A DNA stretch of 64,000 nucleotides from CAWIHS01 sp963836005 (GTDB taxonomy: Bacteria; Pseudomonadota; Gammaproteobacteria; GRL18). The stretch is from positions 62,001 through 126,000 of the forward strand of contig CAWIHS010000003.1 of the NCBI GenBank assembly GCA_963836005.1, in the 5' to 3' direction. The translations under genes were made by a program, and so were the position numbers. Under the pieces are notes generated by a model. It had not been told where the DNA came from. It worked only from the letters and a program-made list of their open reading frames with translations, and made no database searches. This document shows positions 8,723 through 17,392 of this stretch, one piece after another (the first letter of the stretch is position 1; every line of letters starts with the position of its first letter).

Positions 8723-10327
8723 ATGAAAATTCCCATGAACAATCCATGTTTTGATGTAGTAATCGTCGGCACAGGTGCAGCAGGTTTAACCGTTGCCCTT
8801 GAACTCGCTGACAGCGTAAAAATCGCTCTTATTTCCAAAGGTTCCATTTTTGAAGGTTCTACCCGGTATGCCCAGGGAGGCATTGCATCCGTTCTTGATG
8901 AAATTAATGACAGTGTCGAATCTCATATACAAGACACCATAAATGCCGGGGCAGGATTATGTCACCCTGATGCAGTTAGATTTACCATCGAACGTAGCAA
9001 GGCTGCTATTGACTGGGTTATTGATCAGGGCGTGATGTTTTCCCGCAATGAAACCAATGACAGCTACCATCTAACCCGTGAAGGCGGTCATACACAGCGC
9101 CGTGTGATTCATGCTGCAGATGCAACCGGCCGGGCAATTTCTGAAACACTGGTAGAAAAAGTCCGCTCGCATTCCAATATCACCCTGTTTGAAAACCATT
9201 TAACAGTTGATCTGATTGTTTCCCAGGGTGAGGAAAAGCGATGTGTAGGTATCTATTTATTAAATAAAAAAACCAATGCTGTTATCGGACTGTCGGCAAA
9301 GTTCTCCGTATTAGCAACTGGCGGTGCCAGTAAGGTATACCTGTATACCAGTAATCCCGACAGTTCAACCGGTGATGGTATCGCCATGGCCTGGCGGGCG
9401 GGATGCCGGGTTGCAAATATGGAGTTTAACCAGTTTCACCCTACTTGCCTGTATCATCCAAAAGCCAAGTCATTTTTGATTACCGAGGCCCTCAGAGGTG
9501 AAGGTGCCAAGTTGAAACTCCCTGATGGCTCAGCATTTATGCATAAATTTGATCCCAGAAAAGAGCTGGCCCCTCGTGATATCGTTGCCCGCGCAATTGA
9601 TTATGAAATGAAAAGAACCGGCTCCGATTTTGTCTATCTGGATATCAGTCACAAACCTGCAGATTTTATCAAAGGGCACTTCCCCACCATTTATAAACGT
9701 TGTCTGGAGTTTGCTATTGACATGACCAAAGAGCCTGTTCCGGTTGTTCCCGCAGCACACTATACGTGCGGTGGTATTATGACAGATCTTGACGGGCAAA
9801 CCGATTTACCCAACCTGTTTGCAGTCGGTGAAACTGCATTTACCGGTTTACACGGCGCTAACCGAATGGCCAGCAACTCACTGCTGGAATGCCTGGTTTT
9901 TTCGCGTGCTGCAGCTGCTAGAATTCTTCAGGGTCTGGCTCATGAAATACACCATGTGCCTCTTGTACCATGGGACGACAGTCGAGTTACAGGTTCCGAA
10001 GAAGGCGTACTGGTTACCCATAACTGGGATGAATTAAGACGTGTGATGTGGAACTATGTAGGCATTGTTCGCAGTAACAAACGTCTTTTACTGGCACGAG
10101 AACGGATCAAACTGCTGAAGAGAGAAATCGATGATTATTATCGTCAATATCTGATCAACAATGATCTCATTGAACTGAGAAATCTGGTCAATGTAGCTGA
10201 ACTTATCATTAATAGTGCCATGTCAAGAAAGGAAAGCCGCGGTTTACATTACACTCTGGACTACCCCTATAAGGATGACCAGGCTTTTTTAAAGGACACC
10301 ATTTTAACACCAGCAGAGCATAAATAA
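8723..10327 (+). CDS. nadB: L-aspartate oxidase
   Basis: A 534-residue flavoprotein that oxidises L-aspartate to iminoaspartate, the first step of de novo NAD synthesis. An FAD-binding Rossmann motif (GTGAAGLTVALEL) starts near residue 15. The active-site region has HTQRRVIHAADATGRAI, ITEALRGEGAKL, and HYTCGGIMTDLDGQT. MASNSLLECLVFSR follows and a helical C-terminal domain ends the protein. The length is standard. It is divergent from rpoE, as in E. coli and relatives. Confidence 0.97.
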   Translation: MKIPMNNPCFDVVIVGTGAAGLTVALELADSVKIALISKGSIFEGSTRYAQGGIASVLDEINDSVESHIQDTINAGAGLCHPDAVRFTIERSKAAIDWVIDQGVMFSRNETNDSYHLTREGGHTQRRVIHAADATGRAISETLVEKVRSHSNITLFENHLTVDLIVSQGEEKRCVGIYLLNKKTNAVIGLSAKFSVLATGGASKVYLYTSNPDSSTGDGIAMAWRAGCRVANMEFNQFHPTCLYHPKAKSFLITEALRGEGAKLKLPDGSAFMHKFDPRKELAPRDIVARAIDYEMKRTGSDFVYLDISHKPADFIKGHFPTIYKRCLEFAIDMTKEPVPVVPAAHYTCGGIMTDLDGQTDLPNLFAVGETAFTGLHGANRMASNSLLECLVFSRAAAARILQGLAHEIHHVPLVPWDDSRVTGSEEGVLVTHNWDELRRVMWNYVGIVRSNKRLLLARERIKLLKREIDDYYRQYLINNDLIELRNLVNVAELIINSAMSRKESRGLHYTLDYPYKDDQAFLKDTILTPAEHK

Positions 10328-10344
10328 TCTCAACTCTGGATCAT

Positions 10345-10648
10345 TGGTAAGCTCTTAAGAATCAATAGGTGTTTGTGGAAGATAAATGAAGGCTTTCTGT
10401 ATAATCTGCGTAACTATTCAACTCAGCGTATCTATAAGATCGTGCTTGATATCAGGCATTTATTGACCCACATGGATGTGGGAAATGCAGGTTATGCATG
10501 GAGCAATGACCTGCCCAGAAGACGCCGTAAATACATCCCTGCAGGCTTGAATGTGGCATCCGCCACATACACTTGACCTACATGACCAATATGTACAGCA
10601 GAAATGCATGCAAGATGCAGCAGCCCAAGTCATTCCTGCAGCTCAGGT
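10345..10648. repeat. Family A repeat, composite/degenerate copy
   Basis: The gap between nadB and ygfX is almost filled by family A material. It contains GTAACTATTC at 10410, then the CAGCGTATCTATAAGATCG / TGATATCAGGCATTTATTG core. The inner block has paired GACCCACATGGATGTGGG and GAAATGCATGCAAGATGC words, the latter also seen at 15400-15500 and 22450-22530. It appears to be several partial copies nested together. The small open frames across it are repeat-derived, not genes. Confidence 0.55.
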
Positions 10649-11146
10649 TTATGTTTCATGCATCGATGCAGCGTTCACAATAAGCTGACTTTTTAACCGG
10701 CGGAACTGTTTACTGCCAACCATTTCAGCATTGAGCAGCAATGAAAATGTTTGCCACTGAATGCCAAATCTCTGCTGACCCAAACTCAAAACAGCAAAAT
10801 TATCAGTTAAACAGCTCTGAGACAGTATGGCCAGTTTTTCTATCTGTCCATTTTTCAACTCTAGCAGACAGCCATTCAGCTCTGTAATAAGTACTCGCTT
10901 AATCGAACGGGGATGAGTGAATAATACGTGCTGGCGTAAAATCTTTATCGCCACAACAAGGCTGACCAGCAGCAGCATCAGTTTATAAATGATTGCTAGT
11001 TGCAGCGTCGCTATTGCACTGGCCAGGCACAACAACAGTAGAAGATATAAACCGAGGATCTTCTTCGAAGCTTTAATATCAAGGAGCAAGCCGCTGGCAG
11101 GCAGCTTTTCTAATTGTCTGGACAACTTCCCTGAGTCCATCATCAT
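10649..11146 (-). CDS. ygfX: YgfX-like membrane protein
   Basis: A 165-residue protein with two adjacent membrane segments (about residues 30-50 and 53-68) and a C-terminal soluble domain containing an LLELKNGQIEKL and GQQRFGIQW pattern. Its position next to sdhE/ygfZ/nadB is that of YgfX (CptA), which in E. coli is encoded with SdhE and is implicated in toxin-like inhibition of cytoskeletal proteins or in SdhE function. Its start overlaps the sdhE remnant by about 68 bp. Assignment rests on context plus topology. Confidence 0.7.
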   Translation of the reverse strand: MMMDSGKLSRQLEKLPASGLLLDIKASKKILGLYLLLLLCLASAIATLQLAIIYKLMLLLVSLVVAIKILRQHVLFTHPRSIKRVLITELNGCLLELKNGQIEKLAILSQSCLTDNFAVLSLGQQRFGIQWQTFSLLLNAEMVGSKQFRRLKSQLIVNAASMHET

Positions 11147-11240
11147 CCGTTTCCTGTTTTCCCATAAGACAGTTAGATAATACAGGATCTGCCTGTTTTA
11201 ATAAATCCTCAAATAACCCCGCTAATTGGGTTTTATAGTC
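11079..11240 (-). pseudogene. sdhE: SdhE (FAD assembly factor), 5'-truncated remnant
   Basis: On the minus strand a frame reads GDYKTQLAGLFEDLLKQ then ADPVLSNCLMGKQETDDDGL and REVVQTIRK, ending at a stop at 11079. This matches the C-terminal half of SdhE (pattern ...LLxxxDPxLxxWLxGxxxPxDxxLxxIVxxIR). Upstream in the same frame is an immediate TAG and no start codon. The N-terminal helix with the essential RGxxE motif is absent in every frame I checked. SdhE normally flavinylates succinate dehydrogenase. The gene looks broken; a functional copy may exist elsewhere. Confidence 0.6.
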
Positions 11241-11336
11241 TCCTTCCGGCTAGTTTTGCATCTATTTTTCAATTGCTGTTGAATATAGTGAGAAAAAGCA
11301 CTATTTATAAAAAAATTAAATCGGAGTTAGTTAGCA

Positions 11337-12383
11337 ATGTCAGATAACTGGATTACTTTTCTTAGTGACAAAGGAGCTTTATTTAATCAGCAGCATGAAG
11401 TTCAGTTCAATCAAACCATTACTGATTTTGATCAAGAGCTGTTATTGACTGATCTGTCCTGGCTTGGATTAATAGAAGTATCCGGTGATGACCGACAAAG
11501 TTTTTTACAAGGCCAGGTGTCTAATGATATCCATGCCGTCAGTTCATCATTGTCGCATTTAAGTGCTTACTGCACACCTAAGGGGCGTATGCGTGCACTG
11601 TTCACTATTTTATCACGCCAGACAGCGCTGCAAAACAAGCTATATCTGCAGCTTCCGATTGAAATGCTGCAAGCCAATCTGCAACGCTTGCAGATGTTTG
11701 TCATGATGAGTAAAGTTGAATTAAAAGACGTCAGTGAAGATTTGATCAGAATAGGTGTATGCGGAACTCAGGCTATCAAATACCTGCGGCAACAGGGTTT
11801 ATCCATCCCTGAGGAAGTTAATGCGGTTAGCCAGTCCAGAGATATCAGTTTGATCCGTCTGGCAGGTGAAATGCCTAGATTTGAATGTGTCGGCGGCCTG
11901 CAAAGTATGCAAAAGATGTGGCTCTCACTTTCTCCACAGGCAAAATTAATCGACACCCGGCACTGGAAATTACTTAATATACATGCCGGCATGCCCAGTA
12001 TCTACCCGCAAACCAATGAAACTTTTATCCCGCAAATGCTTAATTTACAGGCACTTAATGGCATCAGTTTTAAAAAAGGCTGTTATACCGGACAGGAAGT
12101 AGTTGCCCGCATGCAGTATCTGGGCAAATTAAAACGCCATATGTACCTGGCTCACAGTAATAGTGAAACATTACCTGCAGTTGGAGCGCCTGTCTTTTCA
12201 CCGGGCTTCAGCAGCGGTCAGGGTGAAGGTAATATCGTAGATGCTCAACCTGCTCTGGAAGGCGGTGTCGATATGCTAGTCGTGGTGACTAATGATGCCT
12301 ATGATAGTCAGAATGTCTTTCTTGATGAAGAACATCAGCAGCAATTGAATTTTAAACAACTCCCTTATAGCCTGGAAAGCTAA
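11337..12383 (+). CDS. ygfZ: tRNA-modifying / FeS-cluster assembly protein YgfZ
   Basis: A 348-residue folate-dependent protein of the GcvT-like YgfZ/CAF17/IBA57 family, which supports repair or assembly of certain FeS enzymes such as MiaB. The N-terminal part has LIEVSGDDRQSFLQGQVSNDI and YCTPKGRMRALF. The hallmark KGCYTGQEVVARMQYLG (K-G-C-Y-T-G-Q-E) lies around residues 245-260. The length is normal. It diverges from the ygfX/sdhE pair, with an intergenic gap of about 100 bp. Confidence 0.95.
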   Translation: MSDNWITFLSDKGALFNQQHEVQFNQTITDFDQELLLTDLSWLGLIEVSGDDRQSFLQGQVSNDIHAVSSSLSHLSAYCTPKGRMRALFTILSRQTALQNKLYLQLPIEMLQANLQRLQMFVMMSKVELKDVSEDLIRIGVCGTQAIKYLRQQGLSIPEEVNAVSQSRDISLIRLAGEMPRFECVGGLQSMQKMWLSLSPQAKLIDTRHWKLLNIHAGMPSIYPQTNETFIPQMLNLQALNGISFKKGCYTGQEVVARMQYLGKLKRHMYLAHSNSETLPAVGAPVFSPGFSSGQGEGNIVDAQPALEGGVDMLVVVTNDAYDSQNVFLDEEHQQQLNFKQLPYSLES

Positions 12384-12448
12384 GTATTTCATAAAGATTG
12401 AAAGGCCATTTTCTATATCCAGTCGTCCTGTTGCCTGTCCTTTACCCG

Positions 12449-13957
12449 TTAGTTGTCATTGCCTGCCGGACGCATATGCGGGAATAACAATACATCTCGA
12501 ATGGAAGGAGAATTTGTCAGCAGCATAACCAGTCGATCGATACCTATCCCCTCTCCCGCTGTAGGCGGCAAACCATGTTCCAGAGCGATAATATAATCTT
12601 CATCGTAATGCATGGCTTCATCATCACCGGCTTCTTTTTCCCTGACCTGGCGGATAAAACGTTCTGCCTGATCCTCAGCATCATTTAATTCGGAAAAGCC
12701 ATTCGCCAGCTCACGCCCGGCAACAAAAAATTCAAAACGGTCAGTAACAAAAGGATCTTCATCATTACGCCTGGCTAACGGAGACACTTCGGTAGGGTAA
12801 GCAGTAATAAACGTCGGATCCATGAGGCGATGCTCTACGGTTTTTTCAAAAATTTCAATTTGCACTTTACCGAGACCATAGCTGTCTTTCAAAGGAATTT
12901 CCAGTGACTCTGCAATGTTACAGGCCAGCGTCAGATCATCGAGCTGTGCCACCGTCAAGTCGGGATTAAAATGAAGAATAGATTCTTTAACTGTCATGCG
13001 CGCAAACGGCTGGCTAAAATCGATCATCATATCCTGATATGTCAATTGGCTCTTGCCGACCACATCCACCGCCAACCCCTGAAGCATCTCTTCGGTCAAA
13101 TCCATCAGATCATGATAATCAGCATAAGACTCATAAAATTCCAGCATGGTAAATTCCGGATTATGACGGGTTGATAGACCTTCATTTCTGAAATTACGAT
13201 TAATTTCAAATACCCGTTCAAAACCGCCGACGACCAGTCTTTTCAGATACAGTTCCGGAGCAATACGTAAAAACAGCTCCATATCCAGAGCATTGTGAAA
13301 AGTGCTGAATGGACGAGCGGTTGCTCCTCCTGGAATAGCCTGCATCATCGGAGTTTCAACTTCCAGAAAACCTCTTTGAGTCAAAAATTCACGGATATAA
13401 TGAATAATTCTGGAACGTAAAATAAAGGTTTCACGCGTTTCATCACTCATAATGAGATCAATATATCGCTGACGATAGCAGATTTCCTGATCAGACAAGC
13501 CTTTGAATTTTTCAGGCAAGGGTCTGAGGGCCTTGGTTAATAGCTGTATTTTATCTACCCTGATAGATAGTTCATCCGTTTTGGTTTTAAACAGAACACC
13601 TTCTGCACCAATGATATCGCCTATGTCCCACTTTTTGAAATGCTCATTGTAGAAATTTTCCGCTAATGCATCTCTTTGTACAAACAGCTGAATAACGCCA
13701 TCCATATCTTTGAGCGTTGCAAAACTGGCCTTGCCCATCACCCGCTGCAGCATCATACGACCAGCTACACTGACCCGGATCTGTTGCTGCTCCAGTTCTT
13801 CTTTGCTGAGTTGATCATATTGCGTGTGCAAATCGGCCGATAGAGAATTACGACGAAAATCATTAGGGAAGGCATTACCCGCTTCTCTTAACTCAGACAG
13901 CTTTGCACGACGCTGGGTTATTAACTTGTTCTCATCTAGCTGGGGTGTTTCTGACAT
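12449..13957 (-). CDS. lysS: Lysyl-tRNA synthetase (class II)
   Basis: A 502-residue enzyme that charges tRNA-Lys. An N-terminal OB-fold anticodon-binding domain (VAGRMMLQRVMGKASFATL) comes first. The class II core then has motif 1 (FLEVETPMMQ), motif 2 (FRNEGLSTRHNPEFTMLEFY) and motif 3 (GIGIDRLVMLL). The length and motifs are those of bacterial LysS. It lies downstream of prfB, conserving the recJ-prfB-lysS order of gammaproteobacteria. Confidence 0.98.
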   Translation of the reverse strand: MSETPQLDENKLITQRRAKLSELREAGNAFPNDFRRNSLSADLHTQYDQLSKEELEQQQIRVSVAGRMMLQRVMGKASFATLKDMDGVIQLFVQRDALAENFYNEHFKKWDIGDIIGAEGVLFKTKTDELSIRVDKIQLLTKALRPLPEKFKGLSDQEICYRQRYIDLIMSDETRETFILRSRIIHYIREFLTQRGFLEVETPMMQAIPGGATARPFSTFHNALDMELFLRIAPELYLKRLVVGGFERVFEINRNFRNEGLSTRHNPEFTMLEFYESYADYHDLMDLTEEMLQGLAVDVVGKSQLTYQDMMIDFSQPFARMTVKESILHFNPDLTVAQLDDLTLACNIAESLEIPLKDSYGLGKVQIEIFEKTVEHRLMDPTFITAYPTEVSPLARRNDEDPFVTDRFEFFVAGRELANGFSELNDAEDQAERFIRQVREKEAGDDEAMHYDEDYIIALEHGLPPTAGEGIGIDRLVMLLTNSPSIRDVLLFPHMRPAGNDN

Positions 13958-14034
13958 TCATTGACTCGCTTGCAGGTTAAGATTAATGGGCGTCTTAGTT
14001 GAACATATTGGTTGCTGCACCTGATATCAGGTAC

Positions 14035-15133
14035 CTACTGCTGTGCTTTGAGTGAAGCTTCAATAAACGGAGTAATATCACCATCGAGTACGGCCTGGGT
14101 ATTACTCGACTCAACTCCGGTTCGCAAATCCTTGATACGTGCCTGATCCAGTACATAGGAGCGGATCTGACTGCCCCAGCCAATATCTGATTTAGTGTCT
14201 TCGAGTTCCTGTTTTTCACTATTGCGCTTCTGGATCTCCAACTCATAGAGTTTGGCTTTGAGCATTTTCATTGCCGCTGCCTTATTTTTATGCTGGGAGC
14301 GATCATTTTGACACTGCACCACCGTATTGGTCGGTTCGTGGGTAATTCTGACCGCAGAATCTGTTTTATTGATGTGCTGCCCGCCTGCCCCGCTGGCACG
14401 ATAGGTGTCGATGCGTAAGTCGGCAGGATTGATGTCAATATCAATGTCATCACTGACTTCTGGATAAGCAAACACCGAGGCAAAAGAAGTATGCCGACGG
14501 TTGCCCGAATCAAACGGAGATTTTCTTACCAGACGATGAACGCCAGTTTCTGTTCTTGCCCAGCCAAAAGCGTATTCGCCAGAAATTTTAATCGTAGCGC
14601 TTTTGATGCCAGCTACTTCACCGTCAGAAATCTCTAACACTTCAGTTTTAAAACCCTGCTGCTCACCCCAGCGTAAATACATTCGCAATAACATGCTGGC
14701 CCAGTCCTGCGCTTCGGTTCCTCCGGAACCTGACTGAATATCGATAAAAGCATTGTTAGCGTCCATTTCACCAGAAAACATTCGGCGAAATTCCAGTTCT
14801 TCAACCTCAGTTTCCAGTTCATCCAGTTCGTCAACAACATCCTTAACAGCAGACTCATCGTCTTCATCTACAGCCATTTCAAACAGTTCATTCAGTTCTG
14901 TTAAAGCATTAAATAACTTTTCCAGTCCAAGGACTATTTTTTCCAGGGAAGCTTTTTTTTGTCCCAGGGATTGTGCATTTTCAGGATCATCCCAGACATT
15001 AGGTAATTCCAGTTCGCGATTAACTTCTTCTAGCAGTTCTTTCTGTGTATCGAAGTCAAAGATACCTCCTAAGCAATTCAGCACGCTCGGAGAGATCAGA
15101 AAATTTTGTTTTAATACCAGTTACTTCAATCAT
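14035..15133 (-). CDS. prfB: Peptide chain release factor 2, with programmed +1 frameshift
   Basis: RF2 recognises UAA and UGA stop codons and triggers peptide release. The reading frame is split. A 25-codon first frame from ATG at 15133 (MIEVTGIKTKF...) runs to an in-frame TGA at 15058-15056. The context is CTT AGG AGG TAT CTT TGA C, the classic RF2 autoregulatory site: an SD-like AGGAGG, then CTT slipping +1 at UGA. The second frame continues DFDTQKELLEEV... for 348 residues and has SPF (anticodon-like tripeptide in VRKSPFDSGNRR) and the catalytic GGQ (GAGGQHINKT). An alternative ATG lies at 15139. The gene is intact. Confidence 0.96.
15056..15075 (-). promoter_or_regulatory. RF2 +1 programmed frameshift site
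   Basis: The minus strand reads CTTAGGAGGTATCTTTGAC over this span and one base beyond. AGGAGG is placed three bases before CTT-TGA-C, matching the known spacing of the internal SD in E. coli prfB, which differs from this site by one base (AGGGGG). Low RF2 slows termination at UGA and allows frameshifting, so RF2 sets its own level. Confidence 0.93.
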
Positions 15134-15223
15134 AGCCATACTTTCTAATAAACTAAACAGGACATTTTACACCACTTGCAGAGAAATTCTTAGTTCTGGA
15201 ATATAGAAAACTAAAAAAAACTC

Positions 15224-15302
15224 GTAACTATTCAGCGTATCTATAAGATCGTGCTCGATATCAGGCATTTAGTGAGTTATTCCAGATACGCTGAGTAGTT
15301 AC
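15224..15302. repeat. Family A MITE-like repeat, short complete copy
   Basis: A 79-bp element. Its left end GTAACTATTCAGCGTATCT and the complement of its right end, GTAACTACTCAGCGTATCT, differ by one base, so this is the clearest view of the family A terminal inverted repeat (19 bp). The interior carries AAGATCGTGCTCGATATCAG. Confidence 0.8.
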
Positions 15303-15533
15303 AAAAACTCATAATAAACTCATAATATAGTACGTGAGTGATTGCTAGCAGATTTTTGTACAAGACTGATGATTGTTCCATACATATCCCTATTGCTCCC
15401 ATGACCGCCATGAATACTGGAAATGCATGCGAAAGGCAGGAGCTGGAGTCATCCATGTGAGTCTATAACACCCTGAAAGCAAGCACGAGCTTTTTGATAC
15501 ACCTGTTATGCTGTGAATTGCCAGGACGCTAAA
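15303..15533. repeat. Degenerate family A interior sequence between prfB and recJ
   Basis: From about 15395 to 15510 this stretch shares the interior words of the long family A copy at 22352: a GACCGCCATGAATACTGGAA segment, GAAATGCATGCGA, GGCAGGAGC, and CCTGAAAGCAAGCACGAGC. The ends are not recognisable. No gene seen in it. Confidence 0.45.
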
Positions 15534-17291
15534 TCATAATCCGGCATGAAGGATATGCAGCTGTATAGAGTAGTTTTCACGATAATAATTTTCCTTTAAC
15601 TGATACGCTGCTTTTATTAATTGCCCTTCCACAAAAGGTAATGAAGCGTTTTTGTGCTCCAGCGCCCGAAACCAGATTGCTCTAAAACTCTGTGTTTCTG
15701 TTGCCAGCTGCATCATTAAGTGGGTGCCGTCAGAACCTACTGCACGAATAGACTGCAGCAGAAAATCACCTTCAAAAACAGGGTTCTCAAATCCACGGCC
15801 ATAAGGCTCGAGCTGTTTTAACTCAGCTATGGTCTGAAAAGATAAATCACTCTCGGCCAGTACCCCATCTGTATAAATAACTGGCCTCAACTCATTATTC
15901 AGACCCAGCTGTTGTTCCACTGCCTGATCAAATAAATCTCTGAACGTTTCAAGCGCCTGCTGATCCAGTTTCAGACCCGCTGCCCCCCTGTGTCCACCAA
16001 AACCTCTAATCCCATCGATTTTATTGGCAACAGACTCAATCGCCTGACGAACATGGACAGAGTCTATGGTCCTTGCGGAACCGCTGAGTATACCATCCTG
16101 AGTGCCCGGACTAAGAACGACCACCGGACGGCCGAACTTTTCCACTAATCTTGAAGCAACAATACCCTGTACTCCGGGATGAAAATCTTTGTGGTAAATA
16201 ACAAAACTGAAACGATGCTGTTCAAGCTGAGACCTTGCCAGCCTGAAAGCGGTTGCCAGCATTTCCTTTTCGATTTCCTTGCGCTGCTCATTATCCAGAT
16301 CAAGCGCCTGTAGATGCCGCATCGATTCTGCCACTGAAGGTGCAGATAAAAAATACAATGCGGCATAGGGATCAGACATGCGGCTACGGGCATTTATCCT
16401 GGGGCCAATCAGAAAACCCAGATCTTCGGTGGTAAAGAATTCAAATTCCCTGTTCAATAAAGTTTTCATAGCTTTCCAGCAGGGACGCTGCAGCTGATTC
16501 ATTACCGCCAGGCCAGATTTAACAATAGCCCGATTTATCGGGCTGTATAAAGAAACCGCATCAGCAACGGTACCCAGACTGACAAAATCAAGCAATGCGG
16601 ATAATTTAGGTGTTCCTTTGTCGATCATCCCTGTTTTAATCAGCTCACCACGCAGCTGGCTCATCAACAGCCAGCTCACCATACAACCGGCAATACTGGG
16701 ATCAGGAAAATCACAATCTTCACGTGTCGGGTTGACGACTGCACAGCAGGATTGTGGAATGCCCTCCTGCGGTATGGAGTGGTGATCAGTAACAATAACC
16801 TCTATATGATGTTTTGTCAGGCAGTTAATATTGATTTCATCGGAAGAACCGCAATCTGCGGTAATAATCAGATCGGGTTTTTTATCCAGCTCGAGAATAC
16901 GTTCAACCAGCCCCTCGCTGACCCCGTAACCTTCTTTAATACGATGGCCAATCAGATGCAGCAGCTGTTGTTCAGGTACATTGAAATAATCTCGCAGGGC
17001 AAAGAATAATACTGCATGGGAAGTAATTCCATCAACATCATAATCTGTCAGCAGGCCGATAGTTTCTCCATTTTCAATCGCCTGCAAAATACGCTTTACT
17101 GCTTTATCTGAATCTTTTAATAAAGCCGGCGCAGCCAGGTTTTTGAGGGAGGGTGAAATGATTTTTTCCAGATGCTCAAGCGAAGGACAGCGATTGGCGA
17201 CTATGCGAGCCTGCAGCTCGGTAATCCTGCAGCGTTGTGCCAAATCGCTGATATTGTAAGCTGAAGTTCTGGTCTTATATTGCGGTGTCAC
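15534..17291 (-). CDS. recJ: Single-stranded-DNA-specific exonuclease RecJ
   Basis: A 585-residue 5'-3' ssDNA exonuclease for recombination and mismatch repair. DHH-family motifs are in order: TDYDVDGITSHAV (motif I), TADCGSSDE (motif II) and VTDHHSIPQ (motif III, the DHH triplet). The DHHA1 domain with RGFGGHRGAAGLKL is C-terminal. The length is normal for gammaproteobacterial RecJ. It lies upstream of prfB-lysS, but repeats fill the roughly 400-bp gap, so co-transcription with prfB is doubtful. Confidence 0.97.
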   Translation of the reverse strand: MTPQYKTRTSAYNISDLAQRCRITELQARIVANRCPSLEHLEKIISPSLKNLAAPALLKDSDKAVKRILQAIENGETIGLLTDYDVDGITSHAVLFFALRDYFNVPEQQLLHLIGHRIKEGYGVSEGLVERILELDKKPDLIITADCGSSDEININCLTKHHIEVIVTDHHSIPQEGIPQSCCAVVNPTREDCDFPDPSIAGCMVSWLLMSQLRGELIKTGMIDKGTPKLSALLDFVSLGTVADAVSLYSPINRAIVKSGLAVMNQLQRPCWKAMKTLLNREFEFFTTEDLGFLIGPRINARSRMSDPYAALYFLSAPSVAESMRHLQALDLDNEQRKEIEKEMLATAFRLARSQLEQHRFSFVIYHKDFHPGVQGIVASRLVEKFGRPVVVLSPGTQDGILSGSARTIDSVHVRQAIESVANKIDGIRGFGGHRGAAGLKLDQQALETFRDLFDQAVEQQLGLNNELRPVIYTDGVLAESDLSFQTIAELKQLEPYGRGFENPVFEGDFLLQSIRAVGSDGTHLMMQLATETQSFRAIWFRALEHKNASLPFVEGQLIKAAYQLKENYYRENYSIQLHILHAGL

Positions 17292-17392
17292 TGATTAAAG
17301 TCCAAGCTACCCACCAGCAATAGCCAGCTAAATTGTAACTAATAAACGCCTCTATAATATTGCACTGCGTGCAATCAACGCTGCGAGTTACA

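Noticed and set aside
10373..10576. A 67-codon open frame downstream of nadB
   Set aside because: It lies entirely in family A repeat sequence and has no ribosome site or recognisable protein pattern.
14035..15084. prfB as a 5'-broken pseudogene because of the in-frame TGA
   Set aside because: The TGA sits in the exact RF2 programmed-frameshift context, so the gene is intact.
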